DNA of 39,631 bases from Halococcus thailandensis JCM 13552 (GTDB lineage: Archaea; Halobacteriota; Halobacteria; Halobacteriales; Halococcaceae). Where the stretch lies: positions 79,975-119,605 of the forward strand of contig NZ_AOMF01000145.1 of the NCBI RefSeq assembly GCF_000336715.1, given 5' to 3'. The translations under genes and the position numbers were made by a program. Positions 1 through 8,010 of this stretch are shown piece after piece. The number at the start of each line of letters is the position of its first letter. Positions within the stretch are counted from its first letter, which is position 1. The notes below the pieces were generated by a model. It made no database searches, was not told the DNA's origin, and saw only the letters and a program-made list of their open reading frames with translations.

Positions 1-29
1 GCCCGCTCAGAGATGTGTATAAGAGACAG
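1..29. other. Nextera/Tn5 mosaic-end adapter remnant (artefact)
   Basis: Positions 11-29 read AGATGTGTATAAGAGACAG, the 19-bp Tn5 mosaic end used in Nextera libraries. The ten preceding bases resemble, imperfectly, the flanking primer part of the adapter. From position 13 the adapter encodes the peptide MCIRDR, a familiar artefact in draft assemblies. These bases are not genomic, and position 1 is therefore a contig edge. Confidence 0.96.
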
Positions 30-206
30 GCAATCCACCGCCCGCGACACGTTTTCCTTCGTCGATACGACTGCGTCCCACCGACGTACGTGGTACTCAT
101 ACCATCCCTCCACGACGCCAGCGGATAAACGGTTGCGTCCGGCACTCGCCTGCTCTCGATCGAAACGGGTCCGTTTCCCGCGACCGTTCGACAGAAACGC
201 CGTCGC
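30..206. other. non-coding stretch downstream of aspS
   Basis: These 177 bases lie between the adapter and the 3' end of aspS. I see no gene with halophile-type codon use, no tRNA and no clear hairpin. A frame open from position 13 starts inside the adapter and is not credible. Genomic context to the left is lost. Confidence 0.6.
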
Positions 207-1508
207 CTACGGCGACAGACGTTGGCGATCCCGCGGGAACAGAACAGCCTCACGGATGTTCGGCAGATCGAGCATCGTCATCACGAGACGCTCGCCGCCG
301 ATCGCCCAGCCCGCGTGGGGCGGCATCCCGTATCTGAACATCTTCGTGTAGTAATCGAACGCCTCGGGATCGAGCCCCTGGGCCTCGAACCCCTCGACGA
401 GCTGGTCGTAGCGGTGCTCACGCTGGCCGCCCGAGACGAGCTCCATGTCGGGGGCCATCAGGTCGAACCCCGTCGAGAGCTCCGCATCGTCGTCGTAGTC
501 CTTGATGTAGAACGGCTTGATCTCGCTCGGCCAGTCGGTGACGAAGTAGTGGCCGCCGACGTCGTCACCGAGCGCTTTCTCGCCCTCGGTCGGCAGGTCG
601 TCGCCCCAGACGAGCTGGGTGTCGAGCTCGCCGGTCGCGTTGATGCGCTCGATCGCCTCCTCGTAGGTGAGTCGCGGGAACGCCTCGTCGGGCACTTCGA
701 AGTCGTCGTAGCCGAGAGTGTCGAGCTGGTCGGCGCAGTTTTCGGCGACGCCCTCGTAGGCCGCCCGGACGACCTGCTCGCAGGCGTCCATCGCCTCCTC
801 GTGGTCGATGAACGCGCTCTCGAAGTCGATCGAGGTCGCCTCGTTCAGGTGGCGGGGCGTGTTGTGCTCCTCGGCACGGAAGATCGGCCCGATCTCGAAG
901 ACGCGTTCGAGCCCGCTGCCGACCATCAGCTGCTTGAACAGCTGTGGCGACTGGTTCATGAACGCCTCCTGGCCGAAGTAGGTGATCGGGAACAGTTCAG
1001 TACCGCCCTCGGTGCCCGTGGCGACGATCTTCGGCGTCGTGATCTCCGTCGATCCGAGTTCGCGGAACGCCTCGCGCGCGCTCCGGAGGACCTCGGCACG
1101 GATCTCGAAGATCGCCTTCGCCTCCTCGCGCCGGAGATCGAGCGTACGGTTGTCGAGCCGGGTCGGGAGTTCGGCGTCGACCTTGCCGGAGGGATCGAGC
1201 GGGAGTTCGGGATCGGCGGGCGCGATCACCTCGACAGAATCAGGAACGATCTCGACGCCGGTCGGCGCGCGCTCCTCCTCCTCGACGGCACCGGAGACCG
1301 AGACGACGCTCTCGCGGGCCACTTCGGTGCCGGTTTCGACGAGGTCGTCGTCCATCGCGTCCTTCTCGAATTTGACCTGGATCTTCCCAGTCCTGTCGCG
1401 GACGATGAGGAAGGCGATGCCACCGAGATCGCGGATCTCGTGTGCCCAGCCGGCGACCGTGACGTCGTCGCCCGGTTCGGCGCTCGCAGTGGTCGTGCGA
1501 TCGTTCAT
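207..1508 (-). CDS. aspS: aspartate--tRNA(Asp/Asn) ligase, non-discriminating type
   Basis: Class IIb aminoacyl-tRNA synthetase of 433 residues, the normal archaeal length. It charges tRNA(Asp) and, in this type, also tRNA(Asn). An N-terminal OB-fold anticodon-binding domain (about 1-100) precedes the catalytic core. The core shows motif 2 ([15 protein letters not shown]) and motif 3 ([11 protein letters not shown]) near the C-terminus. In the OB fold the sequence is GWAHEIRD (His23), and a second site reads APTG (Pro82). As I recall the family literature, His and Pro at these sites mark the relaxed haloarchaeal enzyme, whereas discriminating archaeal AspRS has Trp and Lys. That fits the presence of gatB at 6107, whose complex would convert Asp-tRNA(Asn) to Asn-tRNA(Asn). 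The ATG at 1508 lies 27 nt downstream of a TATA-like element, so the mRNA is probably leaderless. Confidence 0.96.
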   Translation of the reverse strand: MNDRTTTASAEPGDDVTVAGWAHEIRDLGGIAFLIVRDRTGKIQVKFEKDAMDDDLVETGTEVARESVVSVSGAVEEEERAPTGVEIVPDSVEVIAPADPELPLDPSGKVDAELPTRLDNRTLDLRREEAKAIFEIRAEVLRSAREAFRELGSTEITTPKIVATGTEGGTELFPITYFGQEAFMNQSPQLFKQLMVGSGLERVFEIGPIFRAEEHNTPRHLNEATSIDFESAFIDHEEAMDACEQVVRAAYEGVAENCADQLDTLGYDDFEVPDEAFPRLTYEEAIERINATGELDTQLVWGDDLPTEGEKALGDDVGGHYFVTDWPSEIKPFYIKDYDDDAELSTGFDLMAPDMELVSGGQREHRYDQLVEGFEAQGLDPEAFDYYTKMFRYGMPPHAGWAIGGERLVMTMLDLPNIREAVLFPRDRQRLSP

Positions 1509-1530
1509 ACACGACGATGCAGAGCGGCGG

Positions 1531-1538
1531 TCTTAAAC
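1531..1538 (-). promoter_or_regulatory. TATA box of aspS
   Basis: The minus strand reads GTTTAAGA, centred about 27 nt before the aspS ATG. This spacing places transcription start at or next to the start codon. It is the only A/T-rich element in a GC-rich 54-bp gap. Confidence 0.6.
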
Positions 1539-1562
1539 GCCGTCGTTTCGCGCGTCGGCGAC

Positions 1563-2267
1563 TCAGTTAGCGTCCGTCGCGCCGCGAACGGTCTCGCGGA
1601 CCGCATCGACGCCCTCGTCGTGGACGAGATCGCCGACGACGACCGTGTCCGCCCGTTCGCCCATCTCGTGGGCTGAGTCGTAGTCGTGGATGCCGCCACC
1701 GTAGAAGAGGGTCGCGTCGTCGAGTGCGTCGCCGGCAGCGGCCACGATCTCGGGATCGCCGAACGTGCCCGAGTATTCGACGTAGACGATCTCCTGGCCG
1801 AACATCCGCTCGGCGATCGTGGCGTAGGCCGCGACGTCCTCGGCGTCGAGATCGCAGTTCGCCTGCGTGTACGTCGCCACCGACGAATCGGGGTTGAGAA
1901 CGATGTACGCCTCGGTGTTGGTGCGCGCCCAGTCGATGCCGTCGTCGAGCCGGACCCATTCCTTGTGTGCGCCGGTCATCCAGGAGACGTCGCCGGCGTT
2001 GAACACGATCGGGATGAGATAGCCGTCGAGCGAGTCCGTATGGACGACGGTCGCGTCGACGCCGGGTTCGATGTAGAGCGGGACGTCGTGCTCGCTACAC
2101 GCCTCGACGACCGCCTGCATCTTCTCCTCGGTCATCCCGGTCGTCCCGCCAACCTCGATGGCGTCCGTACCCGTCCGGCAGACATCTTCGTAGCTCTCGC
2201 CGTCGACGAGGCTTTTGTCCGGGTCGATTTTCACGATGTGATCCCACTCGGTCCACGGCGCGCTCAT
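1563..2267 (-). CDS. geranylgeranylglyceryl phosphate synthase (GGGP synthase)
   Basis: A 234-residue TIM-barrel prenyltransferase of the PcrB/GGGPS family. It joins geranylgeranyl diphosphate to sn-glycerol-1-phosphate, the first ether bond of archaeal membrane lipids. Family-typical segments seen are HIVKIDPDK near the N-terminus, [34 protein letters not shown] and the phosphate-binding [12 protein letters not shown]. Acidic substitutions throughout suit a halophilic cytosolic or membrane-peripheral enzyme. The ATG at 2267 sits 26-27 nt after a TTTAG element (2291-2296), indicating a leaderless transcript. The gene lies between aspS and topA on the same strand, each apparently with its own promoter. 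Confidence 0.95.
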   Translation of the reverse strand: MSAPWTEWDHIVKIDPDKSLVDGESYEDVCRTGTDAIEVGGTTGMTEEKMQAVVEACSEHDVPLYIEPGVDATVVHTDSLDGYLIPIVFNAGDVSWMTGAHKEWVRLDDGIDWARTNTEAYIVLNPDSSVATYTQANCDLDAEDVAAYATIAERMFGQEIVYVEYSGTFGDPEIVAAAGDALDDATLFYGGGIHDYDSAHEMGERADTVVVGDLVHDEGVDAVRETVRGATDAN

Positions 2268-2290
2268 AGCAACAGGAATCCGAGCGCCGC

Positions 2291-2296
2291 CTAAAC
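2291..2296 (-). promoter_or_regulatory. TATA box of the GGGP synthase gene
   Basis: The minus strand reads GTTTAG, centred 26-27 nt before the ATG at 2267. The distance matches leaderless haloarchaeal promoters. Confidence 0.55.
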
Positions 2297-2321
2297 GTCT
2301 TCCGTAATCGGTCGATTCCCG

Positions 2322-4805
2322 TCAGTCGGCCTTCGCTTGCCAGCTGCGCACGTTCTCCGCGCTCACGCCCTGGACCGACTCGGCGATCGAATCGGCCTCG
2401 CTCTCCCGGAGGTCGTCGAGGCTCTCGATACCGACCGCCGCCAGTTTCTCGACGGTCTTCTCGCCCACCCCGTCGAGATCAACGAGATCGCCGACCGACT
2501 GCCGGGCCTGATACTCGTGGTAGTTGCAGATCGGACAGCCGAGCTCCCACGGCTCGTCACCGCTGTGGACGACGAGTTCGGGAAGGTCGTGCTCGTCGCA
2601 GAACTCGTCGGTGACCTCGATCTCGCCGCGCCGCGGGAGGGGGAGCGAATACTCGCAGTCGGGATAGCGCGTGCAGCCGACGAGCCGCGAACCGGTTCGC
2701 AGGGTCTTGATCGCGAGTTCGCCACCGTGCTCGTCACCACACTCGGGGCACTCGCCGATGATCCGGTCGGCCTCGGCGTCGGCCTCCTCGGCGGCACAGA
2801 GCGGACAGCCGTGCACGAACGTGCTCCGGCCGTCGAGCATCTTCACTTTCCGGAGATCGTGCTCGTCGCAGGTCTCGTCGAGGATCAGCGGCTCGCCCGC
2901 CGAGGGGAGGGGAAGCGTGAACTCGCAGTCGGGATAGCCGTCACAGCCAACAAAGGAAGACCCGTGACGGCTCTTTCGCACGAGCAGGTCCGCGCCGCAG
3001 TCGGGGCACGGACCCAACGTTTTGTCGGCCTTGAGCGATTTTCTGAGGTGTTCGCCAATCTCCTCGCGCGAGTCGCGGAGCGCGTCGAAGACGGTCGACA
3101 GCATCTCGCGCGACTCTTGGGTCACGTCCTCCAGGCCCGTCTCGCCGTCGGCGATGGCCGCCATGTCGGTTTCGAGCTGGCTCGTCATCTCCTCGCTCAC
3201 CACGCGGTCGGCGAACTGCTCGGCTGCCTCGACGACCGCCTCGGCGAGTTTCGTCGGGCGGGGCGGATCGCTCTCGATATATCCTCTATCGTAGAGCTTC
3301 TCGATCGTATTGTGGCGGGTGGCCTTCGTACCGATACCCATCTGCTCCATGCGCTCGATGAGTCTGGACTGGCCGCGCCGGCGCGGTGGCTGGGTCTCCT
3401 TCTCCTCGGAGCGCACGTCCTCGATCGGGAGCTCCTCGCCCTCGTCGAGTTCCGGTACGTGGTTCTCGGAGGTGTTGAAATACGGATAGACGGCGTGATA
3501 GCCCGGTTCGACGAGTCGCTTGCCGTTGGCCTTCAGATGGTGCTCGTCGATGGCGGCGGTCACACGGAGATGCTCCCACTCGGCGGGATCGGCGACGGTG
3601 GCGAAGAATCGCCTGACGACCAGCTCGTAGATCTCGCGTTCGTCGTCACCGAGTTCTGACGCCGATGGGAGTTCGCCCGTGGGGTGGATCGGCGGGTGGT
3701 CGGTCGTCTCCTCGTCGCCCTCGGTCGGAACGATCTCCTCGCTCTCCAGCAGCGCCTCTGCATCCTCGCCGAACTCGCGATGGTTCGTGAACCCCTCCAG
3801 CAGCTCCTCGATGTCGAGATCGTCGGGGTACACAGTGTTATCGGTTCGCGGATAGGTGATGTAGCCCGCCGTGTAGAGCTCCTCGGCGAGGCTCATCGCG
3901 CGCTGAGCCGAGTAGCCGAGCGAACCCGCCGCGCGGATGTACTGGGTGGTGTTCATGGGACTCGGCGGGTCGTCGGTACGGGTGCGACGACTGACCTCTT
4001 GAACTGTCGCCGCGCTCGCCTCATCGAGTGCGTCGTAGACCTCCGCCGCGACCGACTCGTCCCAGAGGCGATCGGTGCCGCGACCCGCCTCGCGGTCGAA
4101 ATACTGGACCTCGAAAGTTGTTTGGTCCTTGCGAAGGTCGCTGAACAGCTCCCAGTAGGTCTCGGGATCGAACGCCTGGATCTTCCGCTCGCGATCGACG
4201 ATGAGTTTGAGGGTCGGCGACTGGACCCGGCCGACGCTGATGAAGTCGTTGCCGCGCTGTTTGGCGGTCAGCGAGAGGAATCGGGTCAGCGCCGCGCCCC
4301 ACACGAGATCGATCTCCTGGCGTGCTTCGCCCGCCGCCGCGAGATCGTAATCGAGGTCGTCGAGATTGTCGAACGCCTCGCGCACCTCGCGCTCGGCGAA
4401 CGAGGAGAACCGTGCGCGCTTGATCGGCGCGTCGGAGACCTCGCGAACGATATCGGCGGCCTCCTTGCCGATCAGTTCGCCCTCGCGGTCGTAGTCTGTG
4501 GCGATGATCACGCCGTCCGCGTCTCTGGCGAGCAGCCTGAGCGTGCGGACGATGTTCTCGCGGCTCTCGTGTGGCTCGACCACCACGTCGGCGTCGAGCA
4601 GTTCGACCGGTTCGACGTCGCGCCAGTTCGCGTACTCTGGCGGGAAGTCGTTCTCGACGACGTGGCCCGAGAGGCCGACGCAGCGCCGCCCGCCCCACTT
4701 ATAGACGTTGACGCCGTTTCGGCGCTCGACGTCGGCGCTCCCCTCGCTCAGGATTGTGGCGATGTTGCTCGCGGCGGTCTCCTTCTCGGTTATCAGCAGC
4801 TCCAC
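2322..4805 (-). CDS. topA: DNA topoisomerase I (type IA)
   Basis: An 827-residue type IA topoisomerase that relaxes negative supercoils by transient single-strand cleavage. The N-terminus is a Toprim domain (MELLITEKETAA, then TDYDREGELIG near residue 100 with the metal-binding acidic cluster). The cleavage-domain motif GYITYPRTDN carries the predicted catalytic Tyr318. After residue about 600 come four Cys-rich zinc ribbons: two of the CPxCG...GC...YPDC type alternating with two CDEHDL...GCPxC modules. A helix-hairpin-helix segment (DLDGVGEKTVEKLAAVG) closes the protein. The start is a GTG at 4805. A TATA-like GGTTTAGAAG lies about 50 nt upstream, so a short leader of about 20 nt is likely. 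It is monocistronic between GGGPS and trpB. Confidence 0.96.
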   Translation of the reverse strand: MELLITEKETAASNIATILSEGSADVERRNGVNVYKWGGRRCVGLSGHVVENDFPPEYANWRDVEPVELLDADVVVEPHESRENIVRTLRLLARDADGVIIATDYDREGELIGKEAADIVREVSDAPIKRARFSSFAEREVREAFDNLDDLDYDLAAAGEARQEIDLVWGAALTRFLSLTAKQRGNDFISVGRVQSPTLKLIVDRERKIQAFDPETYWELFSDLRKDQTTFEVQYFDREAGRGTDRLWDESVAAEVYDALDEASAATVQEVSRRTRTDDPPSPMNTTQYIRAAGSLGYSAQRAMSLAEELYTAGYITYPRTDNTVYPDDLDIEELLEGFTNHREFGEDAEALLESEEIVPTEGDEETTDHPPIHPTGELPSASELGDDEREIYELVVRRFFATVADPAEWEHLRVTAAIDEHHLKANGKRLVEPGYHAVYPYFNTSENHVPELDEGEELPIEDVRSEEKETQPPRRRGQSRLIERMEQMGIGTKATRHNTIEKLYDRGYIESDPPRPTKLAEAVVEAAEQFADRVVSEEMTSQLETDMAAIADGETGLEDVTQESREMLSTVFDALRDSREEIGEHLRKSLKADKTLGPCPDCGADLLVRKSRHGSSFVGCDGYPDCEFTLPLPSAGEPLILDETCDEHDLRKVKMLDGRSTFVHGCPLCAAEEADAEADRIIGECPECGDEHGGELAIKTLRTGSRLVGCTRYPDCEYSLPLPRRGEIEVTDEFCDEHDLPELVVHSGDEPWELGCPICNYHEYQARQSVGDLVDLDGVGEKTVEKLAAVGIESLDDLRESEADSIAESVQGVSAENVRSWQAKAD

Positions 4806-4873
4806 CGGACACCACCCATCATTGACCGCGGTAGGTCGATACGGCTTCTAAACCTTTCGCAGCCGTGCTGGCC

Positions 4874-6040
4874 TCAGCCGAGGTCGAACTGCTCGGCCGC
4901 CGTTCGCATGTCCTTGTCGCCACGCCCGCTCAGATTCACCAGGATCGAATCGTGGTCGTCGGCGATCTCCTTCGTCAGCGCGAGCGCGTGAGCGGTTTCG
5001 AGCGCCGGAATGATGCCTTCGGTCTCACTCAGTTCGCGGAAGGCCGCGAGCGCGTCCTCGTCGGGGATCGCGCGATACTCGCAGCGCCCGACAGCGCGGA
5101 ACATCGCGTGTTCGGGGCCGACACCGGGGTAGTCGAGCCCGGCGGAGATCGAGTGGACTTCCGTCTCGTCGTCGAGTATTCTCGTCTCCATTCCGTGGAG
5201 CGAACCGTCGGTGCCCGCCGCCAGCGGCGCGGCGTGACGGGTCGAGTCACCACCCTCGCCGCCACCTTCCGCACCGTAGAACTGTACGGGATCGTCCCGG
5301 AAGGCGTCGAACAGCCCCATCGCGTTCGACCCGCCACCGACGCAGGCGACCGCCGCATCGGGCAGTTCGCCCGTTCGCTCGCGGAACTGGTCGCGCGCCT
5401 CGCGGCCGATGACCGACTGGAACTCCCGCACCAGTCTGGGGAACGGATCCGGGCCGACGACCGACCCAACCAGATAGTGAGTGTCGTCGACGTTCGCGGC
5501 GAAATCCTCCAGGGCAGCGTCGACCGCCTCCGCGAGACCAGCCCCGCCGCGCGTGACCTCGTTGACCTCCGCGCCCATCAGCCGCATCCTGAAGACGTTC
5601 ATCCGCTGGCGCTCGATATCCTTTGCGCCCATGTAGATCTCGGTGTCCATGTCGAACAGCGCGCCGACCATCGCGGTCGCGGTGCCGTGCTGGCCCGCAC
5701 CGGTCTCGGCGATCAATCGAGATTTGCCCGCCCGCTCGGCGAGCAGCGCCTGACCGACGGCGTTGTTGATCTTGTGCGCACCGCCGTGCAGAAGGTCCTC
5801 ACGCTTGAGATAGATCTCGGCCCCGTAGCGCTCCGAGAGGCGCTCGGCGTGGAAGAGCGGTGTCGGTCGTCCCGCGAACTGTTCGAGGATCGAGCGGAAC
5901 TCCGCGCGAAAGTCGTCGGTCGTGGCGATCCCGTCGAACGCGTCGGCGAGCTCCTGGAGCGGCTCCACGAGCGGGTCGGGCACGTGCCGGCCCCCGTAGC
6001 CCTCGAACTCGCCGGCGTGCTCCGCGTCATCGTTGCTCAT
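4874..6040 (-). CDS. trpB: tryptophan synthase beta chain
   Basis: A 388-residue PLP enzyme that condenses indole with L-serine to give tryptophan. The PLP lysine is Lys90 in GGAHKINNA. Other beta-chain signatures are the N-terminal GYGGRHVPDPLVEPL, the TGAGQHGTATA substrate loop and the phosphate-binding GGGSNAMGLF. I chose the ATG at 6040 rather than the one at 6070. The region around 6067-6074 is an ACATTTGT TATA-like element, and it places the transcript start near 6043. The usual partner trpA is not adjacent: the neighbours are topA and gatB. This may be the sole TrpB moved away from a trp operon or a second copy; the sequence cannot decide. Confidence 0.93.
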   Translation of the reverse strand: MSNDDAEHAGEFEGYGGRHVPDPLVEPLQELADAFDGIATTDDFRAEFRSILEQFAGRPTPLFHAERLSERYGAEIYLKREDLLHGGAHKINNAVGQALLAERAGKSRLIAETGAGQHGTATAMVGALFDMDTEIYMGAKDIERQRMNVFRMRLMGAEVNEVTRGGAGLAEAVDAALEDFAANVDDTHYLVGSVVGPDPFPRLVREFQSVIGREARDQFRERTGELPDAAVACVGGGSNAMGLFDAFRDDPVQFYGAEGGGEGGDSTRHAAPLAAGTDGSLHGMETRILDDETEVHSISAGLDYPGVGPEHAMFRAVGRCEYRAIPDEDALAAFRELSETEGIIPALETAHALALTKEIADDHDSILVNLSGRGDKDMRTAAEQFDLG

Positions 6041-6106
6041 CGTATCTCGATAGTGGGCAGTACCGCACAAATGTGTACCGACTGTTCGGCGGCCGGCGAG
6101 CGCCGG

Positions 6107-7600
6107 TCAGCCGTCGAGTTCCGCCCGGAGCAGTTCGTTCACCGTTCCGGGGTCGGCGCTGCCGCCCGTGGACTGCATGACCTGTCCGACGAGGAAGTTG
6201 AGCGCGCCGTCCTCGCCAGTATGGTAATCCTCGACCGCGTCCGGGTTCTCGTCGATCGCGGTCGCGACCGCGCTCTTGATCTCGTCCTCGTCGGTGGTGC
6301 CGAGCCCCTCGCGCTCGACCACCGCGTCCGGCGAGCGTCCCTCGTCGAGCATCGCGCGCAGAACGATCTCCTCGGCGTTTTTCTCGGTGATCTCGTCCGT
6401 CTCGGCGAGTTCGATGAGATGGAGGAACTCGTCGAGTCGACTTTCGACATCCGCGATGGCCATGTCGCGGTAGTTGAGTTCGCCGAGGAGGCTGTCGGCG
6501 ACCCACGACGCCGCCACGTCGGGATCGAACCGATCGGCCACCTGCTCGTAGAAATCCGCGACCTCGCGAGTGGAGGTGAGTTTGCGGGCTTCGGACGAAC
6601 TCAATCCGTACTCTTCGGCGAAGCGCTCGCGACGGGCGTCGGGGAGTTCGGGGATCTCGATTGCCTCGGCCCAGTCGCTGACGCGGAGCACGGGGAGATC
6701 GGCCTCGGAGAAGTAGCGGTAGTCTTTCTCCTCTTCCTTCGAGCGCATCGAGACGGTCACGCCACGTGATTCGTCCCAGTGGCGGGTCTCCTGTTCGATC
6801 GTCCGATCGCGCTGGAGGGCGTTCTTCTGTCGCGTCACCTCGTAGGCGAGTGCCTGCTCGGCCCCCTTGTGACTGGAGATGTTCTTCACCTCGGTGCGGT
6901 TGGCAGCCGCGAGCGCGTCCGGGCCGATCCTCCCGTCGGCGTCGACTTCCGCCTCGGGCACGAGCGAGATGTTCGCGTCGATGCGCAGCGACCCATCTCG
7001 ACTGCTGTCGAAGATACCGAGATAATCGAGCACCTCCTCCAGTTTGGCGAGGAAGGCGCGGACCTCGTCGGGACTCCTGAAGTCGGGCTCGGTGACGATC
7101 TCCATCAGCGGGACGCCAGCGCGGTTGTAGTCGACTCTGGTGTATTCGGCGCTGTCGATGCCGCCACCGCCGCCGGCGTGCTGGAGGCTCCCCGGGTCTT
7201 CCTCCAGATGGGCGCGCTCGATGGCGATGGTCCGTTCGTCGTCCTCGATCGTGACCGTGAGCTCGCCGTCCTGACAGATCGGTGAGTCGTACTGGGTGAT
7301 CTGGAAGTTCTTCGGGAGATCGGGATAGTAGTAGTTCTTCCGGTGGAAGTAACTCTCGTCGGGGACGTCGGCGTCGATCGCCGCCGCGAGTTTGAGCGCG
7401 CCCTCGACGGCCGCCTCGTTCAGCGTCGGGAGCGCGCCCGGCAGGCCGAGACAGGTCGGACACGTGTGGGAGTTCGGTTCGCTGTCCTCGAAATCCGTAC
7501 TACAGCCGCAGAACACCTTGGTCTCGGTTTCGAGCTGGACGTGGACCTCCAGCCCGATGACGACGCGGTGGTCGCTGGCACTGACGGCGCGGGCGCTCAT
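6107..7600 (-). CDS. gatB: Asp-tRNA(Asn)/Glu-tRNA(Gln) amidotransferase subunit B
   Basis: A 497-residue subunit of the GatCAB amidotransferase, which converts Asp-tRNA(Asn) and Glu-tRNA(Gln) to the amidated forms. It starts with VVIGLEVHVQLETETKVFCGC, the universal GatB opening. It continues with the YNRAGVPLMEIVTEPD motif and ends in a YqeY-like tRNA-binding tail with GQVMQSTGG. A frame open to 7726 was rejected because the extra 42 residues lack family similarity and cover a promoter. The ATG at 7600 follows a GTTTTAG element at 7627-7631, consistent with a leaderless mRNA. The gene is divergent from the smc operon. GatA and GatC are not in this window. Confidence 0.96.
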   Translation of the reverse strand: MSARAVSASDHRVVIGLEVHVQLETETKVFCGCSTDFEDSEPNSHTCPTCLGLPGALPTLNEAAVEGALKLAAAIDADVPDESYFHRKNYYYPDLPKNFQITQYDSPICQDGELTVTIEDDERTIAIERAHLEEDPGSLQHAGGGGGIDSAEYTRVDYNRAGVPLMEIVTEPDFRSPDEVRAFLAKLEEVLDYLGIFDSSRDGSLRIDANISLVPEAEVDADGRIGPDALAAANRTEVKNISSHKGAEQALAYEVTRQKNALQRDRTIEQETRHWDESRGVTVSMRSKEEEKDYRYFSEADLPVLRVSDWAEAIEIPELPDARRERFAEEYGLSSSEARKLTSTREVADFYEQVADRFDPDVAASWVADSLLGELNYRDMAIADVESRLDEFLHLIELAETDEITEKNAEEIVLRAMLDEGRSPDAVVEREGLGTTDEDEIKSAVATAIDENPDAVEDYHTGEDGALNFLVGQVMQSTGGSADPGTVNELLRAELDG

Positions 7601-7626
7601 TGTCGGTGCTATCCGGCCGCGACCGC

Positions 7627-7631
7627 TAAAA
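7627..7631 (-). promoter_or_regulatory. TATA box of gatB
   Basis: The minus-strand TTTTA core lies about 29 nt upstream of the gatB ATG at 7600. It lies within the reading frame of the rejected longer start, which supports the shorter protein. Confidence 0.5.
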
Positions 7632-7702
7632 CATGACGCCATCGCCGTCCGCGCGGTGTGGTGGCCACATCTACCAAATTTCGGAAATGTGTCTGACGCA
7701 CG

Positions 7703-7708
7703 TTTATG
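7703..7708 (+). promoter_or_regulatory. TATA box of the smc operon
   Basis: TTTATG is centred about 27 nt before the ATG at 7732. It would produce a leaderless mRNA carrying the small coiled-coil gene, smc and scpA. It shares a 131-bp divergent region with the gatB promoter. Confidence 0.6.
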
Positions 7709-7731
7709 CCCGCGGAACGTCGCCATCAGCC

Positions 7732-7992
7732 ATGAGCGGCAACCGCGTCGAGGAGCTCGAATCGCGCGTCGAAGAACTCGAAGCCTCCCTCTCCGGCCTG
7801 ACCGACGAACTGATGGAGACGAAAGCCCGACTCGCCGAGCTCGAAGACGAGTCTTCGGACGAATATATCGAGGCGGGCGTCGGAGCCGTCACCGACCACG
7901 GAACCGAGGAATCGAGCGCAAACGAAGAAGCTAACCCGGACGAGGGCGATTCTACTGACGATTCATCGGCCGACGACATCATCGTCGCGTAG
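7732..7992 (+). CDS. small acidic coiled-coil protein (DUF7518-like), first gene of smc operon
   Basis: An 86-residue soluble protein. Residues 1-45 (MSGNRVEELESRVEELEASL and onward) are a heptad-rich coiled coil. Residues 46-86 form a very acidic, Ser/Asp/Glu-rich tail ending in ADDIIVA. It resembles small haloarchaeal proteins of the DUF7518 type; this is from memory and no function is known to me. The ATG at 7732 is exactly placed for a leaderless mRNA. The stop is 18 nt before smc, so the two genes are probably co-transcribed. A role linked to SMC (partner, regulator or translational leader) is inference only. Confidence 0.8.
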   Translation: MSGNRVEELESRVEELEASLSGLTDELMETKARLAELEDESSDEYIEAGVGAVTDHGTEESSANEEANPDEGDSTDDSSADDIIVA

Positions 7993-8010
7993 GCCGTCCA
8001 CGAGCACCCC

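Noticed and set aside
13-351. Open frame starting MCIRDRQ at the left edge
   Set aside because: It begins inside the Nextera adapter and runs antisense to aspS.
222-1676. 484-codon open frame opposite aspS
   Set aside because: Long antisense frames are routine in high-GC haloarchaeal DNA. The minus strand encodes a complete AspRS with all class II motifs.
7601-7726. 42-codon N-terminal extension of gatB
   Set aside because: The extension lacks family similarity and spans the gatB TATA box and part of the divergent promoter.
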